From Allobosea robiniae (GTDB lineage: Bacteria; Pseudomonadota; Alphaproteobacteria; Rhizobiales; Beijerinckiaceae), in assembly GCF_900102525.1 (NCBI RefSeq), contig NZ_FNBZ01000001.1:1149277-1213276 (forward strand): a DNA stretch of 64,000 nt, read 5' to 3'. Below the pieces are notes generated by a model that was not told the origin of the DNA, did no database searches, and saw only the letters and a list, made by a program, of their open reading frames with translations. The translations under genes and the position numbers were made by a program. This document shows, in pieces, positions 53,678 through 62,585 of the stretch (positions within the stretch are counted from its first letter, which is position 1; every line of letters begins with the position of its first letter).

Positions 53678-54394
53678 TCAGTTGGTGGGCTTGGGCGCCG
53701 GCTTGGCGCCGGGCTTGCCGGCCTCGGTCTTGTTGGCGTCGGCCGCATTCGGAACGAACAGGCCCTGCACGCGCCCGCCCTGGACATTCGCGATGCCGGT
53801 TTCCGTGTTGTAGATCAGCTTCTCGCCGCGGGTCACGTTCGGCCCGTCGTTGAGGGCGACATTGCCGGTCATGATCACGACGTTGTTGGCGCGATCGAAC
53901 TCGGCATTGTCCGAGGTCGCGGCCTGTGTCTTCGAGACCACCGTGACCGGCCCCTTGCACAGGATGCGCTTGATCGAGCTGTCATTGCCCTGACCGCCCG
54001 CGCCCGCGCCCGCCGCCGCGGGAGCCGGCGTTGCCGGGCGCCCGGCGGTTCCGCCCGGCCCGCCACGGCCCTCGTAGAGCACCGTCATCACGGTGCAGCG
54101 AACCGTCGTCTCGCCCTGCACGGCCACGACATTGCCGGAGAAGATCGCCTTGTTCTCCTTGTCGAGCACGTCGAGCTTGTCCGCGTCGATCTTGATCGGC
54201 TCCTTGCTGTCGCCGCCGAGGCCACCCAGCGCCGAGGATGCGCCGCGCGCCTTGGCCGGGGCTGCCTGCGGCTTGGCGGGGGCGGCCTGCGCGAAGGCCT
54301 CCTGCGGCGCGCCAAGCAGCGCGAAACCCGCTGCAAGCAGCAGCGCGGCGTCGCGGGCATCTGCGAAACGGAGCATCTGGCCAGCCCTGGTCAT
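53678..54394 (-). CDS. lptA: LPS transport periplasmic protein
   Basis: A 238-residue protein, starting at an ATG (54394) one base after the lptC stop; the frame extends to 54439. A signal-like segment (DAALLLAAGFALLGAPQEAFAQA) leads to an Ala/Pro/Lys-rich stretch. The OstA-fold core has PIKIDADKLDVLDKENKAIFSGNVVAVQGETTVRC and ANNVVIMTGNVALNDGPNVTRGEKLIYN. Its Gly/Ala-rich insertion (about residues 105-130) and Lys/Pro tail are additional. It bridges LPS from LptC to LptD. Confidence 0.93.
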   Translation of the reverse strand: MTRAGQMLRFADARDAALLLAAGFALLGAPQEAFAQAAPAKPQAAPAKARGASSALGGLGGDSKEPIKIDADKLDVLDKENKAIFSGNVVAVQGETTVRCTVMTVLYEGRGGPGGTAGRPATPAPAAAGAGAGGQGNDSSIKRILCKGPVTVVSKTQAATSDNAEFDRANNVVIMTGNVALNDGPNVTRGEKLIYNTETGIANVQGGRVQGLFVPNAADANKTEAGKPGAKPAPKPTN

Positions 54395-54395
54395 G

Positions 54396-55184
54396 TCACT
54401 GTCTCTTCCCATTACCAGCGTCGCCCGCCGGTGCTGCATCCGCGGGAGGAACCCGATTCGCTTTCAGCAATTCCGGCATCGGCGTGCTGCCCTCGCGTTC
54501 GGGGCCGGCGAGCGTACCTGCTGGCGCGTTTCGGATGAAGACCCGCACCCGTCCCTCGAAGGCGATCAACTCGCCATTGTTCTTCACGTCAAGGGTGTCG
54601 GCGTCCACCGTGGTCTCGCCGAGGCTGACCTTGACCGGCTCCTTCGAGACGACGGTGCCGGATTTGAAGTCGACATCGGCCGTCTTCATCTGCATCTCGT
54701 GGTCGCTCTCGGTGCGGATCCTGACGTCGTCGATGAGGCGCAGCTTCTCCTTCTGCGTATCGAACAACCCCGTCTTCGCATTCACCGTCACCCAGCCCTC
54801 GCGCTCCATCTGGATGCGCGCCGTCAGGGTCTGGAGCTCGATCTGCGTCGGATTCCTGATCTCCTGGAAGGCGTTCACGGCCGTGACCTGGTAGGGCCGG
54901 TTGTCCTTGCGGTAGCCCGAGAGCTTCGGCGTCTCCATCCTGACCTTGCCGCCGGTGATGCCGACGGAGCTGACCGAGACATTCGCCAGCTTGCCGCCGA
55001 GCGGCGACAGGAAAGGAATGACGACGAGCGCCAGCACGAGCACGATCGCCGCGACGGGAATCAGCCGGCGCAGGAGGTGCACCAGTTGCGTATGGCGCCG
55101 CGCTGCGCCGAAGGCCGCGCGCCGGCGCAGCGCCTGCGCGGCCAGCCCCGCAGCCGGGTCGTTGAAGGTCATTGCCAAAGTCAT
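54396..55184 (-). CDS. lptC: LPS export ABC transporter periplasmic protein LptC
   Basis: A 262-residue protein if started at the ATG at 55184; other starts exist to 55292. One membrane helix (IPVAAIVLVLALVVIPFL, about residues 42-60) anchors a periplasmic OstA-like beta-jellyroll domain that contains PKLSGYRKDNRPYQVTAVNA and LGETTVDADTLDVKNNGELIAFEGRVRVFI. The long cytoplasmic N terminus is typical for Hyphomicrobiales. It is the first lpt gene and is coupled to lptA (1-base gap). Confidence 0.92.
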   Translation of the reverse strand: MTLAMTFNDPAAGLAAQALRRRAAFGAARRHTQLVHLLRRLIPVAAIVLVLALVVIPFLSPLGGKLANVSVSSVGITGGKVRMETPKLSGYRKDNRPYQVTAVNAFQEIRNPTQIELQTLTARIQMEREGWVTVNAKTGLFDTQKEKLRLIDDVRIRTESDHEMQMKTADVDFKSGTVVSKEPVKVSLGETTVDADTLDVKNNGELIAFEGRVRVFIRNAPAGTLAGPEREGSTPMPELLKANRVPPADAAPAGDAGNGKRQ

Positions 55185-55328
55185 GTCCCGCGCAATGGCA
55201 GCCGCTGACGGCATTTTCGTGTCACAGGACAGGCCACATCGCGCCCCCGCGTAGCTCGTCCATGAGGGCGCGCGCTTGTCCGCGCGCGCCACCCGCGCGC
55301 AGACTGACGCAAGAAGCCTTGGAAATTG

Positions 55329-55943
55329 TCAAGTGTGCGCGAAGATGTCGGTCTCGTCCCAGCCGGCGAGATCGAGCTCGGCCCGGTAGGGCAGGAACTG
55401 GAAACAGGCCTGGGCGAGGTGCCGGCGCCCTTCGCGCGCCAGCATCGTCTCGAGCTTCTCGTGCAGCGCGTGCAGGTGCAGCACGTCGGAGGCGGCATAG
55501 GCGAGCTGGGCCTCGCTCAGCGTATCGGCGCCCCAGTCGGAGGATTGCTGCTGCTTCGACAGGTCGACGCCGAGCAGTTCGCGCACGAGATCCTTGAGCC
55601 CGTGCCGGTCGGTATAGGTGCGGGCCAGCTTCGAGGCGATCTTGGTGCAATAGACCGGCGTCGTGACCACGCCGAAGGCGTGCTTGAGCACTGCGACGTC
55701 GAAGCGGGCGAAGTGGAAGAGCTTCAGAACGGCCGGGTCCTCGAGCAGGCGGATCAGGTTCTTCGGACGCTCGCCGTCCTTGGGAATCTGCACGACATCG
55801 GCGGTGCCGTCACCGCGCGACAGCTGGACGACGCAGAGCCGGTCGCGGTGCGGATTGAGGCCGAGCGTCTCGGTATCGATCGCGACGCTCGACCCGGCCT
55901 CATAGCCGTCCGGCAGGTCGCCGCGATGGAAACGGATGGTCAT
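55329..55943 (-). CDS. RNase D-like 3'-5' exonuclease
   Basis: A 204-residue DnaQ/DEDDy-type exonuclease. The catalytic residues are in AIDTETLGL (D23, E25), FDVAVLK (aspartate) and YAASDVLHL (tyrosine and aspartate). It lacks the HRDC domain of full-length RNase D, as is common for the short ribonuclease D-like proteins upstream of lptC in Hyphomicrobiales. Its role is probably small-RNA or tRNA 3' processing. The spacing to lptC is about 145 bases. Confidence 0.92.
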   Translation of the reverse strand: MTIRFHRGDLPDGYEAGSSVAIDTETLGLNPHRDRLCVVQLSRGDGTADVVQIPKDGERPKNLIRLLEDPAVLKLFHFARFDVAVLKHAFGVVTTPVYCTKIASKLARTYTDRHGLKDLVRELLGVDLSKQQQSSDWGADTLSEAQLAYAASDVLHLHALHEKLETMLAREGRRHLAQACFQFLPYRAELDLAGWDETDIFAHT

Positions 55944-56177
55944 GCTCGAAACCTCACTGGGGCCGCGCGGAGGCGCCCTTCAACTGCACTTCACGACAAG
56001 GGGAACGGCAGGCCGCGAGCCGAAAGCAACGCGTGTTCCGCAGCTAACCGCCAGCCCCGTCGCGTTCAAGCCCTTTCTGGGCCGATATAAACTCTTAGGC
56101 GCCCCGTTAACCTTTTATTCACCATAAGCTTCACCGTCGCGGCAAGCCGTGCGACAAAGGCCATCGGAGCTTGCCTG

Positions 56178-56606
56178 ATGTCCCTGATCCGCCTCTTCAG
56201 CGATTTCGACGGCCGCATCGGCTTGCGGACCTTCTGGCTCGGCAGCATCGCGGTCGCGCTGACCCTGCTCGCCATCCAGCGCACCGTGCCGCTTCTGGTC
56301 GGTTACCGGGACGCGATCATGGTCGTCGCCTTCGTCAAGGCCTTCGCCCTGTTCCCCTGGGCCGCGCTGGCAGCGAAGCGTGCCACCGACCGTGGCAGCA
56401 CACCGCTCTTCGGCATCCTGCTGGTCTGCGCGATCGTGCTGCCGGAGCATCTGCGCGTCGTCATGCCGTTCGGCTGGCGCCCGTCGCTGGAGGCGATCTC
56501 GACCATGGCCTGGGTCGTCGCCTTCATCGATCTCGGGCTGCTGCCGTCGGCAACGAAGCAGGATAGGGTTGCGGCCACGCCAGCGGGAGCTAGAACATCA
56601 GATTGA
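56178..56606 (+). CDS. DUF805-like membrane protein
   Basis: A 142-residue protein with about four hydrophobic segments. It opens LFSDFDGRIGLRTFWLGSIAV, matching the GRI..FW signature of DUF805 membrane proteins, and has KRATDRGSTPLFG further in, which resembles the family's KRLHDRGKSG motif. The function is unknown. Its stop codon lies within a long inverted repeat (56590-56626), so the 3' end of the mRNA is predicted to fold. Confidence 0.75.
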   Translation: MSLIRLFSDFDGRIGLRTFWLGSIAVALTLLAIQRTVPLLVGYRDAIMVVAFVKAFALFPWAALAAKRATDRGSTPLFGILLVCAIVLPEHLRVVMPFGWRPSLEAISTMAWVVAFIDLGLLPSATKQDRVAATPAGARTSD

Positions 56607-56626
56607 ATACCAATCCTATGTTCTAG
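56590..56626. repeat. stem-loop overlapping the end of the DUF805-like gene
   Basis: CTAGAACAT-CA-GATTG-AATAC-CAATC-CT-ATGTTCTAG: a 9-base outer stem and 5-base inner stem with a 2/2 internal bulge and a 5-base loop. The gene's TGA is inside the loop region. It directly precedes the repeat at 56639. It may stabilise or end the transcript; there is no T-run, so a classic terminator is not supported. Confidence 0.75.
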
Positions 56627-56638
56627 ATCTTTGATTTT

Positions 56639-56687
56639 GCATCGGCTTTCCCGAAAACCGCATTCCACTTTTCGGGCCGATGCTCTA
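56639..56687. repeat. rhizobial-type intergenic palindrome, copy B
   Basis: GCATCGG...CCGATGC arms around a CCCGAAAACCG...CCACTTTTCGGG core, about 49 bases. The reverse strand of the element at 45065-45115 aligns with it over its whole length. It ends 11 bases before the dapE start, so it lies in or near the dapE promoter or leader. Confidence 0.75.
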
Positions 56688-56697
56688 AAGCGGCGGA

Positions 56698-57909
56698 ATG
56701 AGCGCCGCACCCACCTCCCCCACCCCCGTACTGCCTTTCGACCCGGCCGACCCCGTCGCCTTGACGCAGGCCCTGGTCCGCTGCCCCTCGGTGACGCCTG
56801 AAGAAGGCGGCGCGCTCGCGTTGCTTGCCGCTGTGCTCTCGGCGGAAGGCTATGACGTGCATCGCCCGGTCTTCAGTGAGCCCGGCACGCCTGATGTCGA
56901 GAATCTCTATGCCCGCATCGGCAGCACCGCTCCGGTCTTCGTGATCGCCGGCCATACCGATGTCGTTCCTGTCGGCGACGAGGCCGCCTGGACGCGCGAG
57001 CCCTTCGGCGGCGCGATCGAGAATGGAACGCTCTACGGGCGCGGCGCCTGCGACATGAAGGGCGGGCTCGCCGCCATGGTCGCAGCCGCGATCCGCTACG
57101 GCCGTGACAATCCCGATGCGCCCGGCTCGATCGCCTTCCTGGTCACCGGCGACGAGGAAGGCCCCTCGGTCAACGGCACGGTCAAGCTGCTCGCCTGGGC
57201 GCATGAGCGCGGCGAGCGCTTCGACCATTGCATCCTCGGCGAGCCGACCAATCCGGCGACGATGAGCGACATGATCAAGATCGGCAGGCGCGGGTCGCTG
57301 ACCGGCAAGCTCACCGTCCAGGGCACGCAGGGTCATGTCGGCTATCCTCATCTCGCCGACAACCCGATCCGCGGCATGGTGCGCCTGCTCGCTGCCCTCG
57401 ACGCCACACCGCTCGACGGCGGCACGCAGCATTTCGACCCGAGCAATCTCGAAGTGACGACGCTCGATGTCGGCAACCCCGCGACCAACGTCATCCCGGC
57501 GCAGGCGAAGGCGGCCTTCAACATCCGCTTCAACGACACATGGACGCCGGAGACGCTCGCCGCCGAACTGGAACGGCGCCTGCACGAGGCGGCCGGCAAC
57601 CAGGTTCGCTACACACTCGAGGTCCAGCCGACCAATGCGGTCGCCTTCCTGACCGAACCCGGCCCCTTCGTCGCGATCGTCGCCGACGCGATCGAGGCCG
57701 AGACCGGCAAGCGCCCGGCGCTCTCGACCACGGGCGGCACCTCGGACGCGCGCTTCATCAAGAATTACTGCCCCGTCGTCGAATACGGCGTCGTCGGCAA
57801 GACGATGCACCAGATCGACGAATCCGTCGCCGTCGCCGACCTCGTGGCGCTCGAACGGATCACGCATCGTTTGATTACCAGCTATTTTGCCGCGCACCGT
57901 CAGGCTTGA
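56698..57909 (+). CDS. dapE: succinyl-diaminopimelate desuccinylase
   Basis: A 403-residue M20 enzyme. Zinc and catalytic residues are in VIAGHTDVVPVGD, YGRGACDMKGG, VTGDEEGPSVNGT and the lysine-pathway-specific KIGRRGSLTGKLTVQGTQGHVGYPHLADNPI, which marks DapE over other M20 peptidases; the C-terminal STTGGTSDARFIKNYCPVVEYG is also diagnostic. It removes succinate from N-succinyl-LL-2,6-diaminopimelate in lysine/peptidoglycan synthesis. It starts just after a palindromic repeat. Confidence 0.96.
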   Translation: MSAAPTSPTPVLPFDPADPVALTQALVRCPSVTPEEGGALALLAAVLSAEGYDVHRPVFSEPGTPDVENLYARIGSTAPVFVIAGHTDVVPVGDEAAWTREPFGGAIENGTLYGRGACDMKGGLAAMVAAAIRYGRDNPDAPGSIAFLVTGDEEGPSVNGTVKLLAWAHERGERFDHCILGEPTNPATMSDMIKIGRRGSLTGKLTVQGTQGHVGYPHLADNPIRGMVRLLAALDATPLDGGTQHFDPSNLEVTTLDVGNPATNVIPAQAKAAFNIRFNDTWTPETLAAELERRLHEAAGNQVRYTLEVQPTNAVAFLTEPGPFVAIVADAIEAETGKRPALSTTGGTSDARFIKNYCPVVEYGVVGKTMHQIDESVAVADLVALERITHRLITSYFAAHRQA

Positions 57910-57962
57910 CGCGACGGAACCACGGCCCATTATCGCGGTTAGACGAAAGTCTAAGATCGCAG

Positions 57963-58562
57963 ATGATGGAGACCGTGATGAGGCTGGCAGCCGATGACGT
58001 CGCGCGTTCGCTGCGCGGCTCCTGGCACCTCATGACGCGGGGCGCCGAGGCTCTCCCCGAGCTCGACCTGACGCGGGACGGGTTCTGGCGCTCCTTTCTC
58101 GCCTTCGCGCTGATGCTGCCGGCGACGGTCGCCATCCTCGCGGCGGTGCGCCTGGTCGCCGGGCTGCCGAACAGCGCCGGATTGTTCGCCGCGCCGACGC
58201 TCGCCCTGTCGGTGATCGCGGCGATGGCGCTGACGATCCTTGCCGTCCCGGCCCTGCTGATCGTGCTGCGCCCGGAGCTCGCGCAAAGCCCGCGCTTCAC
58301 CAGCTTCGTGATCGCCTGGAACTGGGCCGGCATCGTCTCAGCCAGCCTGATGGCGGTCCCGGCGGCGATCTTCGCGATCGGCTGGGCGCCGCCGAAGCTC
58401 GCGATCGTGCAGTCGCTCTTCTTCGCCGCGATCGTGCTGAGGCTGCGCTATTGCGTGGCGCGGGCGGTTTTCGGCCCGGAGGTTCGCGGCGTCGCCCTGC
58501 CGCTGGTCGCCGCCAGCCTGGTGCTCGACTACGGCGTCACGCGGCTGTTCGGCCTGTTCTGA
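57963..58562 (+). CDS. hypothetical membrane protein, about 199 aa
   Basis: A 199-residue protein starting at one of two tandem ATGs (57963 or 57966). Five or so hydrophobic helices are visible (SFLAFALMLPATVAILAAVRL, LALSVIAAMALTILAVPALL, WAGIVSASLMAVPAAIFAIG and others), with a short polar N terminus containing LAADDVARSLRGSWHLM. It follows dapE by 53 bases and may be cotranscribed. I do not recognise a family with confidence; a YIP1-like or small transporter-accessory role is only a guess. Confidence 0.7.
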   Translation: MMETVMRLAADDVARSLRGSWHLMTRGAEALPELDLTRDGFWRSFLAFALMLPATVAILAAVRLVAGLPNSAGLFAAPTLALSVIAAMALTILAVPALLIVLRPELAQSPRFTSFVIAWNWAGIVSASLMAVPAAIFAIGWAPPKLAIVQSLFFAAIVLRLRYCVARAVFGPEVRGVALPLVAASLVLDYGVTRLFGLF

Positions 58563-58574
58563 GGCGCCGCGGCC

Positions 58575-59327
58575 TCAAGCAGACGGATCGACATAGTCGA
58601 CCCCGGCGAGATAGAGCCCGCAGGACGGCGCCAGCGCCGCGCATTGCGAGCGGTCGCGGGCGGCCAGGACCTTGCCGACCTTGTTCTCCGGCCAGCGGCC
58701 CATCCCGACCATCTTCAGGCAGCCGACGATCGAGCGGACCTGATGATGCAGGAAGGAGCGGGCGTGGACATAGACGACGATCTCGGAGCCCTCGCGGCGG
58801 ACATCGCAGCGATCGAGCGTGCGGATCGGACTGTTGGCCTGGCATTCGGCGGCACGGAAGGTGGTGAAGTCGTGCTGGCCGAGCAGCGCCTTGGCCGCGC
58901 GGTCCATCGCCTCGTGATCGAGCTTGACCGGCACATGCCAGACGCGGTCGCGATCGAGCGCCGGCTGGGCCCGGCGGTCGAGGATGCGGTAGACGTAATA
59001 GCGGCGCCGCGCCGAGATGCGGGCGTCGAAATCGCTGGGGACCAGTTCGGCGCTGAGCACGGCGACCGGAATCCGCTTCAGCCGGGCATTGGTCGCGTCG
59101 CGCACGACATCGGTGCGCCATTCCTTGTCGATATCGACATGGGCGACCTGATGGGTGGCGTGGACGCCGGCATCGGTCCGGCCGGCGCAATGCAAGCGGA
59201 CGGGATGACCGCAGAACGCTTCCACCGCCTCCTCGACGCTCTGCTGCACGGACGGGCCGTTGAGCTGGCGCTGCCAGCCTGAGAACGGCGTGCCGTCGTA
59301 CTCGATGACGAGCTTGTAGCGCGGCAT
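58575..59327 (-). CDS. truA: tRNA pseudouridine(38-40) synthase
   Basis: A 250-residue TruA. The catalytic aspartate is in CAGRTDAGVHATHQVAH, and YDGTPFSGWQRQLNGPSVQ, FRAAECQ, FLHHQVRSIVG and YVDPSA near the end are standard. It modifies positions 38-40 of tRNA anticodon arms. The start codon shares one base with the fmt stop (TGATG), so truA and fmt are translated together. Confidence 0.96.
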   Translation of the reverse strand: MPRYKLVIEYDGTPFSGWQRQLNGPSVQQSVEEAVEAFCGHPVRLHCAGRTDAGVHATHQVAHVDIDKEWRTDVVRDATNARLKRIPVAVLSAELVPSDFDARISARRRYYVYRILDRRAQPALDRDRVWHVPVKLDHEAMDRAAKALLGQHDFTTFRAAECQANSPIRTLDRCDVRREGSEIVVYVHARSFLHHQVRSIVGCLKMVGMGRWPENKVGKVLAARDRSQCAALAPSCGLYLAGVDYVDPSA

Positions 59328-60256
59328 CAGAGCTTGTCGCCGGCTCCGAGCCGGGCGCCGCGCAGGAACTCGGCCCCGCTCATCGGCGCCTTGCCGGCGC
59401 GCTGGACCTGAAGCAGCTTCACCGCCCCGACGGCGCAGGCGACACTGCCCTCGTCGTCGAGCAGCGTGCCGGGCTCGGCCGCGCCGCCGGCCCGGGCCGT
59501 GCGCAGGATCTTCAGGCGCTCCGGCCCCTTGCCGAGATCGATCTCGGCGAAGGCGCCCGGGAAGGGCGAGAGGCCGCGCACGAGGTCGTGGACCTGCTGC
59601 GCCGGCAGGGTCCAGCTCAGCTTCGCCTCGGCATTCGCGATCTTGCTCGCATAGGTCACGCCCTCTTCCGGCTGCGGCGTGAACTGCAGGCCGCCGCGCC
59701 CGAGCGCAGCGAGCGCGCGCACCATCAGATCGGCGCCGAGCAGGCTGAGCTGATCGTGCAATTCGCCGGCCGTCATGTCCGGGCCGATCGCAAGGTTCTC
59801 GACCATGGCGACAGGTCCGGTATCGAGACCGGCTTCCATCTTCATGACACAGACGCCGCTCTCGGCATCGCCCGCCATGATCGCACGCTGGATCGGCGCG
59901 GCGCCGCGCCAGCGCGGCAGCAGCGAGGCGTGGAGATTAAGGCAGCCGAGTTCGGGCAGATCGAGGATCGCCTGGGGCAGGATCATGCCATAGGCGACGA
60001 CGACGGCGACATCGGCCTGGTGCGAGGCGATGATCTCGGCCTGCTCCGGCGTCTTCAGCGTCTTGGGCGTGAAGACCGGGATGCCGAAACGCTCGGCAGC
60101 GCGATGCACCGGCGAAGGCTTCGTTTCGAGGCCGCGGCCAGCCTGCGCCGGGGGGCGGGTGTAGCAGGAGACGACCTCATGCCCCTGGCCTACGATCTCG
60201 GTCAGCACCGGCACGGCAAAATCCGGCGTGCCCATGAAGATGACGCGCAAGCTCAT
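59327..60256 (-). CDS. fmt: methionyl-tRNA formyltransferase
   Basis: A 309-residue enzyme (the frame extends to 60370, but the ATG at 60256, [16 protein letters not shown], is the family start). It has the formyl-THF-binding [17 protein letters not shown] with the HASLLPxxRG catalytic motif, and [15 protein letters not shown], and a C-terminal OB-like domain from about residue 205. It formylates initiator Met-tRNA. It belongs to the def-fmt-truA operon, with a long palindrome at 60306-60409 between def and fmt. Confidence 0.96.
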   Translation of the reverse strand: MSLRVIFMGTPDFAVPVLTEIVGQGHEVVSCYTRPPAQAGRGLETKPSPVHRAAERFGIPVFTPKTLKTPEQAEIIASHQADVAVVVAYGMILPQAILDLPELGCLNLHASLLPRWRGAAPIQRAIMAGDAESGVCVMKMEAGLDTGPVAMVENLAIGPDMTAGELHDQLSLLGADLMVRALAALGRGGLQFTPQPEEGVTYASKIANAEAKLSWTLPAQQVHDLVRGLSPFPGAFAEIDLGKGPERLKILRTARAGGAAEPGTLLDDEGSVACAVGAVKLLQVQRAGKAPMSGAEFLRGARLGAGDKL

Positions 60257-60305
60257 ACGCTCGACCTTACCTTGGCCCGGCTCGATACCGGGAAGAATAG
60301 AACAG

Positions 60306-60409
60306 CCCTCATCCTGAGGAGCAGCCAGAGGCTGCGTCCCGAAGGATGATCCTGTCGCCTCCTGAAGCACCCTTCGAGACGCCGCGCACCGCGGCTCTCA
60401 GGACGAGGG
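60306..60409. repeat. long imperfect palindrome between def and fmt
   Basis: An inverted repeat of about 104 bases: CCCTCATCCTGAGGAGC at the left pairs with GCTCTCAGGACGAGGG at the right, and GCGTCCCGAAGGATG pairs with CACCCTTCGAGACG; two small internal hairpins (AGCAGCC/GGCTGC and GCCGCG/CGCGGC) sit inside. Similar CATCCTGAGGAGC/GTCTCGAAGGATG palindromes are frequent in Hyphomicrobiales as I recall. It separates the two cotranscribed genes. Confidence 0.72.
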
Positions 60410-60427
60410 CTCGGATACGACCGCTCG

Positions 60428-60967
60428 CTACGCAGCCCGTTCGCGCTTGGCTGCCTTGGCGAATTTCTTGGTGACGCGCTCGCGCTTCAGCCGCGAGATG
60501 TGGTCGATGAAGAGCACGCCATCGAGATGGTCGATTTCGTGCTGCAGGCAGGTCGAGAGCAAGCCATCGGCCGCGATCTCATGGGTCTTGCCGTCGAGAT
60601 CCATGTAGCGGACCTTGACCTCGGCCGGACGCTCGACCTCCTCGTAATATTCCGGGATCGAGAGGCAACCTTCCTCGTAGGCGCTGAATTCGTCCGAGGA
60701 CCAGGTGACCTCCGGGTTGATGAAGACCTGCGGCTTCCGGGGCTCGGGCTCCTCGCCCTCCTTCGTCTCGGGCTTCGACAGGTCGATCGTCACCACGCGC
60801 AGCGGCACGCCGATCTGGATCGCCGCGAGCCCGATGCCGGGCGCGTCGTACATCGTCTCGAACATGTCCGCGACCAGCGTCCTGATCTCGGGCGTGACGG
60901 CCTCGACCGGCTTCGAGACGAGGCGAAGCTGGGCGTCGGGCAGGATGACGAGCGGGCGAACGGACAT
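60428..60967 (-). CDS. def: peptide deformylase
   Basis: A 179-residue peptide deformylase starting at the ATG at 60967; the frame extends far upstream on the same strand. The three motifs are present: [10 protein letters not shown] (motif 1), [10 protein letters not shown] (motif 2) and QHEIDHLDG (motif 3, HExxH metal site). The C-terminal [21 protein letters not shown] is basic. It removes the formyl group from nascent proteins, complementing fmt. The def-fmt-truA order is conserved. Confidence 0.96.
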   Translation of the reverse strand: MSVRPLVILPDAQLRLVSKPVEAVTPEIRTLVADMFETMYDAPGIGLAAIQIGVPLRVVTIDLSKPETKEGEEPEPRKPQVFINPEVTWSSDEFSAYEEGCLSIPEYYEEVERPAEVKVRYMDLDGKTHEIAADGLLSTCLQHEIDHLDGVLFIDHISRLKRERVTKKFAKAAKRERAA

Positions 60968-61081
60968 GGGATTCCAAGGAGAAAGAGCTGTTGAGCCCGG
61001 GACATAAGCATTTGTGGAGGAGCGGTCAAACTGTTCCGCTTTCGTTCGCAATTCCCTGCCGAATCGGCTAGGCTCCCGCGC

Positions 61082-62266
61082 ATGAACGAGATCGCCTTCA
61101 CCCTGCTGGAACGCCCGGTGACATGGGCCGAGGCCGCGCTGGGCTTCGGGGCCCTGAGCCTCGCCCTGCTGCTGATGGCGGTGATCGCCGGCTGGCGCGG
61201 CGGCCGGAGCCGCGCGATCGAGGCAGCGATGGCGACTGAGCGCGCCCGCGAAATGGACGACAAGGTCGCCGAGATGAACCGCCAGCAGGCCGAGCTCGCC
61301 GGCCGGATGCAGTCGATGGCCGAAATCCTGTCGACCCGGCAGGGCGATCTCGCCCGCCTCGTCGCCGACCGGATGGACGGCCTGAGCCACAAGGTCGGCC
61401 AGGGTCTCGAGCAGAATGTCCGCCAGACCACCGAAAGCCTCGGCAAGCTGCAGGAGCGGCTGGCGGTGATCGACAGCGCCCAGAAGAACCTGACCGACCT
61501 CACCTCCGAGGTCGTGACGCTCCGCGACGTGCTCGCCAACAAGCAGGCGCGCGGCGCCTATGGCCAAGGCCGGATGGAGGCGATCATCCGCGACGGGCTG
61601 CCCGCCGCCTTCTTCGCCTTCCAGCCACAGCTTTCCAACGGCAAGCGGCCGGACTGCCTCGTCACCCTGCCCGGCGACGGGCGCGGTCTCGTCATCGACG
61701 CCAAATTCCCGCTGGAGAGCTTCACGCTGCTGCGCGAGGCGCGCGGCGACGACGCGAAGAAGACGGCCGGCCAGCGCGTGCGCAGCGATGTCGGCGTGCA
61801 TGTGAAGGATATCGCCGAGCGCTATTTCCTGCCCGGCGAGACGCAGGACATCGCCCTGCTCTTCGTGCCCTCCGAATCGATCTATGCAGATCTGCACGAG
61901 CATTTCGACGACGTGGTCCAGCGGGCGCACCGGGCGCGCATCATGATCGTCTCGCCCTCGCTCCTGGCACTGGCGATCCAGCTCATGCAGTCGCTGGTTC
62001 GCGATGCGCGGATGCGCGAGGAAGCGCAGGTGATCCAGACCGAAGTCGGCAAGCTGCTCGACGACGTGCGTCGGCTCGGCGAGCGCGTCGACAAGCTCGA
62101 CAATCATTTCAGGCAGGCACAGGACGATGTCGGCCAGATCAAGACCTCGGCCGGCAAGGTGACGAGCCGCGCCGAGAGGATCGGCGCGCTCGATTTCGAC
62201 GACGAGAAGAGCGAGCCGAAGCTGCCCTTCGCCAAGGGGCTGGAGCTGAAACGCGCTGCCGAGTAG
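61082..62266 (+). CDS. rmuC: DNA recombination protein RmuC
   Basis: A 394-residue protein. One N-terminal membrane helix ([19 protein letters not shown], about residues 20-40), a coiled coil (about 50-150, with repeated Q/E/R-rich segments) and the RmuC nuclease-like domain (about 165-355) with [27 protein letters not shown] and [20 protein letters not shown] are the family layout. It limits DNA rearrangements at inverted repeats. It is divergent from the def operon. Confidence 0.94.
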   Translation: MNEIAFTLLERPVTWAEAALGFGALSLALLLMAVIAGWRGGRSRAIEAAMATERAREMDDKVAEMNRQQAELAGRMQSMAEILSTRQGDLARLVADRMDGLSHKVGQGLEQNVRQTTESLGKLQERLAVIDSAQKNLTDLTSEVVTLRDVLANKQARGAYGQGRMEAIIRDGLPAAFFAFQPQLSNGKRPDCLVTLPGDGRGLVIDAKFPLESFTLLREARGDDAKKTAGQRVRSDVGVHVKDIAERYFLPGETQDIALLFVPSESIYADLHEHFDDVVQRAHRARIMIVSPSLLALAIQLMQSLVRDARMREEAQVIQTEVGKLLDDVRRLGERVDKLDNHFRQAQDDVGQIKTSAGKVTSRAERIGALDFDDEKSEPKLPFAKGLELKRAAE

Positions 62267-62585
62267 GCACCGGCGCCTTCACGCCTGCCGTCACGGTAAA
62301 CGCTTCCTGCGCTTTTGATTTCTGCACTTGCGATGCGGAAGCTGCGCTGCTTGGCCGGCCACAGCGAAAGTACGCGTTCATGCCCGGGCGGCCCGCCCGT
62401 TGCGGCATTAGAACAGTTTTAAGCATTATCTGGAAGAAATTCAGGCGCTATCAGCACTCAATACGATCGAATGCCGGCCTGGACTAGGCATCTCGACCAC
62501 GCCTGCAGCCTAAACCTATGCGTTGCCGGCGGCATGCACTCCATAGCTGCCATACCGCGTCGTTCTTCCCGAGAGATGGCCCTTC
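62267..62585. other. 319-base intergenic region before the chemotaxis receptor
   Basis: No gene I can support; the small open frames here have no ribosome site and no recognisable product. The stretch contains a short GC palindrome (GGGCGG-C-CCGCCC) at about 62385-62398 and an AT-richer segment (AGAACAGTTTTAAGC... at about 62410), where a promoter for the receptor could sit. No consensus boxes are clear. Confidence 0.4.
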
